The notes under the pieces: model-generated | Database searches by the model: none | What the model saw: only the letters and a program-made list of their open reading frames with translations | What the model was told of the DNA's origin: nothing | In this document: positions 30,001 through 36,692 of the stretch, in pieces | How the letters are laid out: every line of letters starts with the position of its first letter | Numbering within the stretch: the first letter of the stretch is position 1 | NCBI RefSeq assembly: GCF_024868665.1 | Contig: NC_079890.1 | Span: 36,691,348-36,755,347, forward strand | Length of the DNA stretch: 64,000 bases | Source: Triplophysa rosa | Lineage: Eukaryota > Chordata > Actinopteri > Cypriniformes > Nemacheilidae | Direction: 5' to 3' | Program-made: the position numbers and the translations under genes

Positions 30001-32413
30001 AACGGACTGGAGTCAATTATTCCGCTTATACCACGGTTACCACACCACAGGACATTGTTCAAATGTTTAATTTCAATGTTTGTCATGTTATCGTCTTTAA
30101 AATGCTGTTGATGGTAGGACTACTTTCTTGTGCATCTCATTTCCGTTAGAGCGAACGGACTCAGAAGCTTGAGCCACGTGGTGTGTGTGAGTGCGATCGC
30201 GCGCACACCTGCGTGTTTGCGGTAATGTGACAGAAAAGCCAGTGATAATAAATTATTTATTCCTTGTATTGTTTCTATCTTCAGCACAGCAGTAAAAAAA
30301 AATCACGCAAACTTGCGCTGCACGGAGAGACATGTTTGACTTTAAACCTGCGCACCTCGCGCAGGGACATTCAAAAGGGAAGAGGACGCGCTTGATTTAT
30401 AACTGCGCAGCTCGCAAGTGACGTCACAGACCAACTAATCGATAATGAAATTCGCTGACAACTATTTTCATTATCGATTAGTTGTCATTATCGAGCAGCG
30501 TGCTGTGTGCGGTGATGGCCTGTAGGCTACACTATAACCTCTGTTGTTTAAACTTGGCGAAGTGATATGGAACTGTAATGCGGTCAGCAGACCTGGAAAC
30601 CTTCATAGGTGTGCATTTAACTGAACGTTAATGCATACAGAACGTTTGTCAACCAATCAGACTGAAGCATTCAACAGCCCCGTGGTATAAAGTGTTATAA
30701 TCTATCTCATTCTATGCATAGAATGTGTTTTATATACAGAACCCTCAGTCTGGGATTAAAAAATTCAGGCTGGTTTTGTGAGATGGATCAAATGATTCAT
30801 TAAAATATCCTTACTCAAATGAATCATTCATTCACAAACTGGACAATGCGTCTTCTCTCACAAGAGCTGGGCAGATTGGGAAGATTTTGTGCGCCACACT
30901 TTGGTTTCAGCAGGTTTTAACAAGTTCATCATTTAAATTCCTTTATATCGTTTTACAATTCGGTTGCACACAGCTGTAATCCTCTGCATCAAATCCAGTT
31001 ATACACTTGCGTATGCTTCTCTAGTTTCGTGTGGAACAAATTAATAATGCATGAGAAAATCCATGAATTATCATAAAACCAACAGGCTAAAGTGTCTCAT
31101 TCTGTTCAAACAACAGCAGAATGGGTGAATTAAATAGAATTGATCTTCGAACACCCCTGTGTTCATATTAAGAATGCACGTTCAACTCTTTACAATTTTT
31201 TAAGAACCCAATCGTGTTAAAAAACGTTTGTCTTCATGTTTTGTTGGGACTGAACTTGCTTTCAAGGTTTCAACATTTGTCATTTGACTTTCCTGGGAAA
31301 TCCTTTCAGCTTGCTCAGAGGCTGAAATTTGGATTTTTAATTGGTCAACGGCACTCTCTAAAATTCCATAGTTCTGGAAAATCGCTACACCTCTCCGACC
31401 CCGAGAAAGTACCTGAAATATGCATTACAGGCCTACAGAGGAGTTACTTTGACCTTAGTAAAAGCTTTCCCAGCGAGTTAGAACATAACTCTCTGACACC
31501 CTCTAAAGTTTCTTTAGGCTACTTTTAAAAACACTGGGAACAATTTTACCAATGATTTACTTTCTGTGAATAGTATTAAAAATAACTGACCTCTAAGGCC
31601 CTGTTCTGCTGCATATTTATTGAAAAATAGTGTTTATTTAATTGCTTCAAACGTTTGTTTGGATTTTCCACAGTGAGCCCCTGAGGTTGAAACAATTATA
31701 GGGAATAAAATAACTCACCAATCTCAGAATAGCGTTCTGTATATTCTTCTATTACCCCACAGACTCATTAACAGTCTCTGTTATATAACTTTTACCTGTT
31801 CACTGGCAGCACTTTTATTGCAGAAGCAGAGGAAACATTGTTAGGGATTGTGGGATTTCCTCCCAGAAATGGGATATGGAGTGGGGGGGGGTATGCTTCA
31901 CCAGGGCAAACATAGCTCGAAACCACACTAGGGACTCTGGGAACACAGTAGGATGATGAATATTGAGTTACACTACTGAACTCTACAGAACACCAAGTGT
32001 GAAGCTTTAATTTATGGATGCATTCATGGAGCACCAACACAACAATAAACAGCAGCATGCGCCATCACACATACAGATAATGTCAAATGTTTAAAACATA
32101 TCTTTTACGTCTTTCTTTGAACTTGTTTGGTTTGTAACCTAAATGGCATGACAGTTCACTTTAGGCATGCAATGACAAATGCAACAGTGTCTAAACGCGC
32201 ATACGTGCTAAACGCCATTGTGTAAACATTGTCAACTGTCAAGCAACAATAAAAGGCTCAAAACGATGGTGAAAATCACTCACCTGTTTCTGACTTAAAT
32301 CGGCTCGTTTTTGTGCTCTCGAGCGAGGACAGAAGTCCAGCTGTGATTACAAAGTAAAGAGAAAACCCGGCCGGTCCAAGAACTTTAAATGTGTATTCCA
32401 GTGGAAGCATCAT
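1..32413 (-). CDS. adamts7: ADAMTS7-type secreted metalloprotease, 5' 15 exons (3' part beyond window)
   Basis: Secreted zinc metalloprotease; mammalian ADAMTS7 cleaves matrix proteins such as COMP and thrombospondins. Coding exons: 32413-32284, 29434-29067, 28855-28678, 28555-28362, 26156-26073, 25589-25465, 24779-24630, 21223-21080, 17543-17399, 12536-12444, 12319-12174, 11549-11380, 11295-11162, 5293-5173, 5076-4832. Phases agree throughout (809 codons). Order seen: hydrophobic signal peptide; propeptide with cysteine-switch GTCGVK (Cys222); basic stretch RRRR 246-249; catalytic zinc site HELGHNFGVQHD 405-416 and Met-turn VMSP; disintegrin-like region; first TSP1 repeat (W558, W561, W564); Cys-rich region; spacer from about 728. 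The remaining TSP1, mucin-like and PLAC parts must lie left of position 1. NMKGD, EVAEA and [13 protein letters not shown] favour ADAMTS7; [13 protein letters not shown] in exon 13 resembles ADAMTS12. The two are sister genes, so the symbol is less certain than the family. Exons 10 and 12 appear to use GC donors. Confidence 0.85.
4..674. mobile_element. hAT-like non-autonomous DNA transposon
   Basis: The ends are perfect 12-bp inverted repeats, TAGGGCTGTCAC and GTGACAGCCCTA. The eight bases after the right end are attgtatg. Only three bases precede the left end in the window (atg), and they match the last three of that octamer, consistent with an 8-bp target duplication. No transposase frame is present, so it is a deletion derivative or MITE. 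Confidence 0.7.
1812..2676. repeat. Interrupted copy of the 'gggtgaactatcccttt' repeat family
   Basis: The left part (1812-1865) reads 'tctgtcatcgtttactcaccc'-type sequence. The right part (2414-2676) resumes with 'ttgttccaaatctgtataaatg' and ends 'gtgaactatccctttaa'. Together they match the intact copies at 19388-19713 and 56344-56637. The interruption is the separate element at 1866-2413. Confidence 0.75.
1866..2413. mobile_element. TTAA-flanked MITE inserted in another repeat
   Basis: A 548-bp element bounded by TTAA on both sides (1862-1865 and 2414-2417). Its ends are imperfect inverted repeats, AGGAGTCATATG and CATATGACTCGT. A TTAA duplication is typical of piggyBac and Kolobok superfamilies; the family cannot be fixed by eye. 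It splits a member of the 'gggtgaactatcccttt' repeat, so it is the younger insertion. Confidence 0.7.
4101..4723 (+). mobile_element. TTAA-flanked element with a coding remnant, copy 1
   Basis: The ends are TTAAAGGCAGGGTGGGTGAT and, inverted, TTAAAGTTGGGGTGGTTGAT, so TTAA lies at both boundaries. A plus-strand frame at about 4403-4579 begins MADNQQQSN and contains basic text such as [16 protein letters not shown], reminiscent of lysine/arginine-rich N-termini of transposon-derived fish proteins; it stops soon after. A second copy in inverse orientation lies at 14625-15866. The TTAA ends suggest piggyBac or Kolobok, but the superfamily is inference. Confidence 0.65.
5526..5669. mobile_element. 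Short MITE with CACTCTTAAAAATAA ends
   Basis: About 144 bp with inverted ends GCACTCTTAAAAATAA and TTATTTTTAAGAGTGTG. It contains 'aaaggttctttatggaacc', recognisable as a repeat common in teleost genomes. No coding capacity. Confidence 0.6.
5766..6051. repeat. 21-bp minisatellite with 42-bp higher-order unit
   Basis: About 13 tandem 21-bp units of the type 'aatccgtgctctcggattaat' (21 bp, written here only as a type: starts aatccgtgctc, ends ggattaat). Neighbouring units alternate to make a 42-bp unit repeated with little change three times (about 5808-5933). Because 21 is a multiple of three, one frame stays open over 228 bases (5773-6000) with a periodic peptide containing CSRINKLYP. This is a by-product of repeat length, not evidence of a gene. 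Confidence 0.75.
7476..7956. mobile_element. hAT-like MITE with 8-bp target duplication
   Basis: 481 bp with inverted ends CAGTGTTGGGT and ACCCAACACTG. Flanks are cgtataca on the left and cgtatgca on the right, an 8-bp duplication with one mismatch. The interior is a long imperfect palindrome of 'agtaattagttac' motifs. No coding sequence. Confidence 0.75.
8064..8513. mobile_element. hAT-like MITE (TAGGGCTGTCACGATAA ends)
   Basis: 450 bp with ends TAGGGCTGTCACGATAA and TTATCGTGCAGCCCTA, related to the ends of the element at 4-674. A clean target duplication is not visible. It is inside an adamts7 intron. Confidence 0.65.
13079..13293. repeat. Palindromic AT-rich MITE
   Basis: Ends read GCTGTAAAAA and, inverted, CACTGTAAAAAA. 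The interior has inverted 'aagttaaatcaaatta' and 'taatttgagttaactt' type arms, so single strands can fold on themselves. No reading frame. Confidence 0.5.
14656..15043. mobile_element. hAT-like MITE nested in the TTAA element
   Basis: 388 bp with ends TAGGGGTGTAACA and, inverted, TAGGGGTGTAACG. The target duplication is gtaaggtg on the left and gtaagatg on the right, 7 of 8 identical. Copy 1 of the host reads 'gatttggaaaggtgctaac' in the matching orientation with no insert, which confirms the breakpoints. Confidence 0.8.
15628..15748 (+). mobile_element. tRNA-headed SINE with L2-type tail, 5'-intact and internally shortened
   Basis: It starts with a tRNA-like A box, 'tggctcagtggttagagc', lacks a clear B box, and ends with 'taagtcgctttggataatag' followed by 'aaatgcgtaaatgtaaat', the 3' tail shared by fish SINEs and L2-like LINEs. 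It interrupts the TTAA element, between sequences that are contiguous in copy 1 ('cgatatagaattataaa'). Confidence 0.7.
17544..21079. other. adamts7 intron 8
   Basis: A 3.5-kb intron. Apart from the full repeat at 19388-19713 it appears unique and AT-rich. No exon, RNA gene or further mobile element was recognised. Confidence 0.5.
19388..19713. repeat. Full-length 'gggtgaactatcccttt' family member
   Basis: Inverted ends TTAAAGGGACAGTTCACCC and 'aactgttcctttaa'. The body runs 'gtcatcatttactcaccctc', 'cacagagaaagatatttgg', 'ttggggtgagtaaatgaag'-type text. It is the best intact reference here for the family, which recurs at 1812-2676, 24385-24592, 38336-38455, 43428-43545, 50521-50759, 52418-52519, 56344-56637, 58066-58650 and 59130-59638. 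Confidence 0.75.
21521..23325. mobile_element. CCGCGGAAAAA-end DNA element split by a later insertion
   Basis: The left half (21521-21752) and right half (from about 23189 to 23325) are contiguous in a related intact copy at 41315-41826: both read 'aaagatgctctgt', then 'tttttcagacct', then 'actgcaaagaaaacaagttc'. The right terminus of this copy is not visible after about 23325, so it is truncated or diverged. Confidence 0.7.
21753..23188. mobile_element. 1.4-kb DNA element with AGGTTGTTTG ends, nested
   Basis: Inverted ends AGGTTGTTTG and CAAACAACCT. The empty-site relative at 41540-41560 reads 'cagacctaaaatactgc', which implies a 2-3 bp target duplication (AT/ATA). Inside are paired motifs such as 'gaattcactatcacaaactc' near both ends. 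Short open frames exist but no transposase is recognised. The short duplication suggests a PIF/Harbinger-, ISL2EU- or Tc1-like mechanism; this is inference. Confidence 0.65.
24780..25464. repeat. adamts7 intron 6 with fish repeat and (AC)n microsatellite
   Basis: From about 25170 the text 'tggtttactatctccgtgg', 'ggacatgaattttggtcccc' and 'aggtttaggcccccaccgg' marks a dispersed repeat known from many teleosts. It runs into an AC dinucleotide array at about 25367-25398. Such arrays are length-polymorphic. Confidence 0.55.
26157..28361. other. adamts7 intron 4
   Basis: A 2.2-kb intron between the exon ending VMNI and the exon beginning VAGLF. I see no clear repeat family or additional exon. Confidence 0.4.
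29631..29873. mobile_element. MITE with TCGCTG...CAGCGA ends, copy 1
   Basis: Inverted ends 'tcgctgctgtctttctgaaac' type and 'gtttcggaaggacagcga'. The interior has 'aactttgacaacacagt'. Related copies at 42487-42676 (degenerate) and 59363-59578 share both ends and this internal motif. Confidence 0.6.
29921..30690. mobile_element. Fold-back DNA element, copy 1
   Basis: At 29921-30024 two arms of about 50 bp are inverted around 'cacaccccgtta': left 'ttcaattattttaaagttaa', right 'ttaactttcaaataattgaa'. Then follow TTATACCACGG (about 30025) and, at the far end, CCGTGGTATAA (about 30690). The same arrangement recurs at 43987-44366. Confidence 0.55.
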
Positions 32414-33729
32414 TTTAAACAGATGATAACTCAGCCAGCTCTCGTCATACACCCACTGTCCACTTACATCCGAATAGTTTTAATAGTATTTTTTGCATCT
32501 GCCTAATGCATCGGTGGTTTGGACCCATCACACAAAAGCACGCTGTTGTATATGTCTAAACAAAACTTTGCAATGCGCATCAATCCAAAACAAATAACGC
32601 AACATGGCAGCAGTCTATGAACCCGGAGTATTTGTGGTCTGAGGTCCAACACTACCAGATATTTGCCGGGGTGAATACTGTTACTGATGCCGCTCACAGA
32701 ACTGCAGCTGAAACTTTGTTTCACTAAAACTTTGCTGAAGCCCCGCCCTCTTCTCGGCTCGTGGGAGGATCTGTCTTTGTGTCGGGTGCGTCAGTATCCA
32801 CATTACCGCTTTGTTTCGTGCTTGCTTATTCTGAATGCAAAGTACTTTAATACTTTAACTAATACGTGCGTTGCGCTTTACCCAGTTGAGTGAACGCGTA
32901 TTTGCGCGTTCATATAGATGTCACTCATAATATTACATTAAATTGGTCTTCTATAATGCATTACTAAAATCTTGAAACGACTTTAGCATGAAAAACAAAT
33001 AGGTCTAGTCCATTCCGAGTCAAATCTCTGATAACATCCCAGCGGTTAAAGTTATACAACACTGAGCTGTTGATGTATCTGTGTTTATCAAGTGCCTCCT
33101 CTAGTGGACACAGTAGCAAACATAATTTCACTGCATATGAATATGAACTCAGTCCCATCAAACAAACATTCCAGATGTTTGATGACATTTGAAGACGAGA
33201 TAAGACTTCGTAGATATTATAAGGGGGGGTTTTGGTGATATATTAACAAGAACTGGATAGCAAATATTATCGTAATAGTTTTATCATATTTATTAAAATA
33301 ATAAAAACATAATGTAAAAGTTAAACAATGTAATTTGATAATGACGACGACATTTACATATACAAAAATACCTCTGTAAATATTTGGGCTTGATACTGTA
33401 AATATTACTGTATACACTTGCGCATTTAATAACATGATCATGGTCTACTTTTTATCAGTTTACATCTCGTGCTGTTTATTCATCCCTCGTTGAAAATAAC
33501 TCAAAAAATGTGTTAAAATGGCATGACGTCAACTGCACGGTCAGTGGCATTATCCAGTGCGCGCTCTGCGCGGGCGGGCGCTTCCAGCGCGCATCTCCAT
33601 AAACCACTGGTTGTCAGGTGTACCGTGATCAAACACGTCCCTTACCAGTACAGAGCGGTACTCGTATCTAAAACCATTGCAGAAATATGTTTGTTTTCCT
33701 TCTCTGTGAAACAATGTGACTGAGGTGAT
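32414..33729. promoter_or_regulatory. Shared upstream region of adamts7 and the rxfp3-like gene
   Basis: About 1.3 kb separates the first codons of two divergently transcribed genes, so both promoters must lie here or in short 5' leaders within it. No TATA box or strong CpG island could be assigned by eye. No repeat was recognised. Confidence 0.4.
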
Positions 33730-34923
33730 ATGCGTCCGGCGCACAGACCAGTGCGTATCCATGCACCTGTTGACGCGCTCCGATCAGAAATAATGGGAGA
33801 CATTTTAAACAACACTAGAACTTTAAACAAAAGTTTAATGGATCCACACAAGTTTAGCAGTCTGGAGGATATCGACGTGACTGCTGATGGTAGCCTCGTG
33901 CTGAGGATTATAATCTCGGTGGTCTACTCCGTGGTGTGCGCCGTGGGTCTGGTCGGGAACCTTTTGGTGTTCTTCTTGATGAAGGTACGGCAGGGTCGAA
34001 AGAAATCCACCATTAACGTATTTGTCATCCATTTAGCCGTGACTGACTTTCAGTTTGTCTTGACTTTGCCTTTTTGGGCGGTGGATACGGCGCTGGATTT
34101 CAGCTGGCCGTTTGGTAACGCCATGTGCAAGATCATTTTATCGGTCACCGTGATGAACATGTACGCCAGCGTGTTTTTTCTCACCGCTATGAGCATCACT
34201 CGTTACTGGTCTGTCGCATCCGCCCTTAAGATCCCTTCTAGAAAAAGGTCTGCATCTGTGAAATGGATCTGTGCTGTGTTGTGGATACTGGCGACTATAG
34301 CCACCGCTCCAACTACCATTTTCTCCACGGTGACAGTCGTGGCAGGTGAAAAACTGTGTCTCCTCAGGTTTCCAGATGGCCACGATTGGCTTGCTCTTTA
34401 TCACCTTCAGAAAATAGTCATTGCATTCATCCTGCCCATGTTCATCCTGTCGGTATGTTATCTCTTACTTTTAAGGTTTATTCGACAAAGGGTCGTTAAA
34501 AATCACCAAGGGAGGCGATCTAATGTCACCAAATCTGTCACCGTGGTGGTCCTCTCCTTTTTTATTTGCTGGATGCCAAACCACGCCATCACCCTTTGGG
34601 GCGTCCTGGTGAAACTGAACGCTGTCAACTGGGATAAATCGTATTATATGGTGCATACTTACATTTTCCCCTTGACTGTCTGTCTCGCCCATACGAATAG
34701 TTGTCTGAATCCAGTTTTGTATTGTCTGATGAGAAGAGAGTTTAGGAAGATGTTGCATAGTTTGTTTTGGCGCGTGTCATCACCTGTTTCCAAAGCTGCA
34801 AAATTGCATGGATACAGCTGTGACATGCATCAAAATCAGGATGACGCACACACTCGGGTCCATTTAAACGTGATCGACACGCAGCAATCCGCTCGGACTA
34901 ATGCAGCACAGGTTACCTGCTAA
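33730..34923 (+). CDS. rxfp3: Relaxin-3 receptor-like GPCR (RXFP3 family), intronless
   Basis: Class A peptide receptor, expected at the plasma membrane of neurons and Gi-coupled in the known family, binding relaxin-3/INSL5-type peptides. The frame encodes 397 aa from 33730, or 376 aa from a second Met at 33793. The later start puts two N-glycosylation sequons (NNT, NKS) close to the N-terminus and is equally plausible. Seven hydrophobic segments are visible. Motifs: GN in TM1 (76-77), LAVTDFQFVLTLPFWAV in TM2, TRY in place of DRY (157-159), disulfide pair C133-C210, CWMP in TM6 (280-283), NPVLY in TM7 (327-331). FWAV..ALDF.WPFG and VTKSVTVVVLSFF match the RXFP3 type. Teleosts keep several rxfp3 paralogues; which one this is cannot be decided here. 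Confidence 0.88.
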   Translation: MRPAHRPVRIHAPVDALRSEIMGDILNNTRTLNKSLMDPHKFSSLEDIDVTADGSLVLRIIISVVYSVVCAVGLVGNLLVFFLMKVRQGRKKSTINVFVIHLAVTDFQFVLTLPFWAVDTALDFSWPFGNAMCKIILSVTVMNMYASVFFLTAMSITRYWSVASALKIPSRKRSASVKWICAVLWILATIATAPTTIFSTVTVVAGEKLCLLRFPDGHDWLALYHLQKIVIAFILPMFILSVCYLLLLRFIRQRVVKNHQGRRSNVTKSVTVVVLSFFICWMPNHAITLWGVLVKLNAVNWDKSYYMVHTYIFPLTVCLAHTNSCLNPVLYCLMRREFRKMLHSLFWRVSSPVSKAAKLHGYSCDMHQNQDDAHTRVHLNVIDTQQSARTNAAQVTC

Positions 34924-36692
34924 AACAATGCACACATGTTTCTGTTCTTATGAATGTCAGAATGTTTTAACGGTGTTTAATTTTAATACTTGCTCGTGTC
35001 AGTGTCTCATATCATGTTGTACACATTATGTGACATCAAACAATGGAACAATTAACAATGCAAAATATATGCACATTTTTATTGTTATCTCAACAACACA
35101 GACTCCAAATCTGATGATACAGTCGTCATAGTCTTTGCATGTGACACAAGGCGGCTTTTGCATTATATTAAATCTGTTTGTGTATATTTTGTTCTGTAAG
35201 TGTTATTTACAGTATATTGTTATTAAACAAGTGTTTGTAAATATAAAATTGAAAACCGAAGATGTACAGTATGAAGTATTTTGACAGCAAGACATGCTTG
35301 CAAAAGAAAATACATATTGTATTTATGCTGTAATATCGTTCGAATAAGATGTAAATATTACATTCACTTCATCTCTTTAACTGAATGGATACCCGAGTGA
35401 AATCCACCATTAGGCTTGGTTCGATTCATCTACTGATAACACATTTATTTCATTTCCTTCTGCAAGCACTGTTTATTGTCTGTTATGATCATCAAGTTAA
35501 TTAAGATCCTCAAGAAGCTAAATAGAATAAATCTTCAATAAGCGAATGAGGAGTCCTGGAGTTTTATTTAAACCGCTAAACCCGGTCACGACTAAAAAGA
35601 CTATCATTCAACTATCACTGAAAGCGTGTAAATACCTGTGAAAATCCATTTCATCACAAACTACAATTAACAAGAATTGAACAATAAACAATAAAGTGTA
35701 ACACCAGGTTTCTCATCTGGCCTGCATTAAAATCTACTTCAACATCTCTCCGGTGTCCACATTTCCTTGGTCATTTTAATCCTTTGTTTGGAAAAATATG
35801 GAGGGACATTTAACAACCGCAGAAAAAAAGCTTAAAGATTCTACAGACCATAATGAAGTTAAGAAATCTTTGACTAAAAGGTGCTTTGGCAAACCAATGC
35901 TTCTTCTTCCTTTATTTAAAAGTTACTGAAAATAACCACATTATAGACAAAAAATACATTCAAACTTTCTTTATTCGTTTTTCAACAAAGTGACATCATG
36001 TTCATATAAAATATTGTTTTCCATTATTTATCATTCGTTAAAAAGAGCAGTATGCCAACATTAAATGTTAAATATTGTTTCCTTCAATTACAGTTCATAA
36101 AAAATAAGTTAAAACACAAAAAGTCAACATATATTTGCATATTAGTGCAGCACACATCAAACAATGAAAAAGACATCAGAATGACCTCATTCTTCTCAAC
36201 AGACTGATTTCACGCCGCCGCCATGTTGAAATCGAAAGCGAGGCTGAGGTGGGAAGAAAACCGGAAGCACAGATAGACCGATAATGATCTTCAATGTGAA
36301 AATATAAGCATAGGATGCATGTCACACGAGCTGTTTTACTTGGCCACTTTAGCCGTACCATCACATATTAGTGACTGTTTAAACTGCCATAAACGGGTTT
36401 CAATAGTGGACACACAGCCAATCTAATGTTATTTTTAAACCATCATTTGTTCATTCATGTCACAGACACTCGATGGTAGTCCAAACCATTGCAGTTTTCT
36501 TCCCACCTCTGGCTGGCTTTCGATTTCAACATGGCAGCGGAGTGAAATCAGTCTATAGCCTAAAACTGGACACGTAAGTATCAGTGTTTTGCCACAAATG
36601 ATGACTATTTCTTAAGACACTTCAGCCGAACCGAAGACTGGAGTCTCTGAAGATCAGAGGAATCTCGTTTGTGGCCGCAGGTTCTCTGATCT
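34924..36692. other. Tail-to-tail interval between rxfp3-like gene and cdhr5
   Basis: Contains the presumed 3' UTRs of both genes. AATAAA signals for the plus-strand gene occur near 35526 and 35683. A minus-strand AATAAA (plus TTTATT at 35970-35975) could end the cdhr5 transcript. The only repeat recognised is the inverted repeat at 36202-36553. Confidence 0.45.
36202..36553. repeat. Long inverted repeat (about 60-bp arms) in the cdhr5 3' flank
   Basis: The left arm 36202-36260 (starts gactgatttcac, contains catgttgaaatcgaaagc) is the near-exact reverse complement of the right arm 36495-36553 (contains gctttcgatttcaacatg, ends gtgaaatcagtc). The spacer is about 230 bp. It may be a fold-back MITE. 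Confidence 0.7.

Larger units (their letters stand above)
29435..32283. other. adamts7 intron 1
   Basis: A 2.8-kb intron separating the signal-peptide exon from the propeptide exon. The left half holds a MITE (29631-29873) and a fold-back element (29921-30690). The right half (30700-32283) appears unique. Confidence 0.5.

Noticed and set aside
1..32413. Calling the metalloprotease adamts12 from its RXFP3 neighbour
   Set aside because: Most diagnostic residues in the spacer and catalytic exons fit ADAMTS7 better. Synteny alone cannot decide between sister genes.
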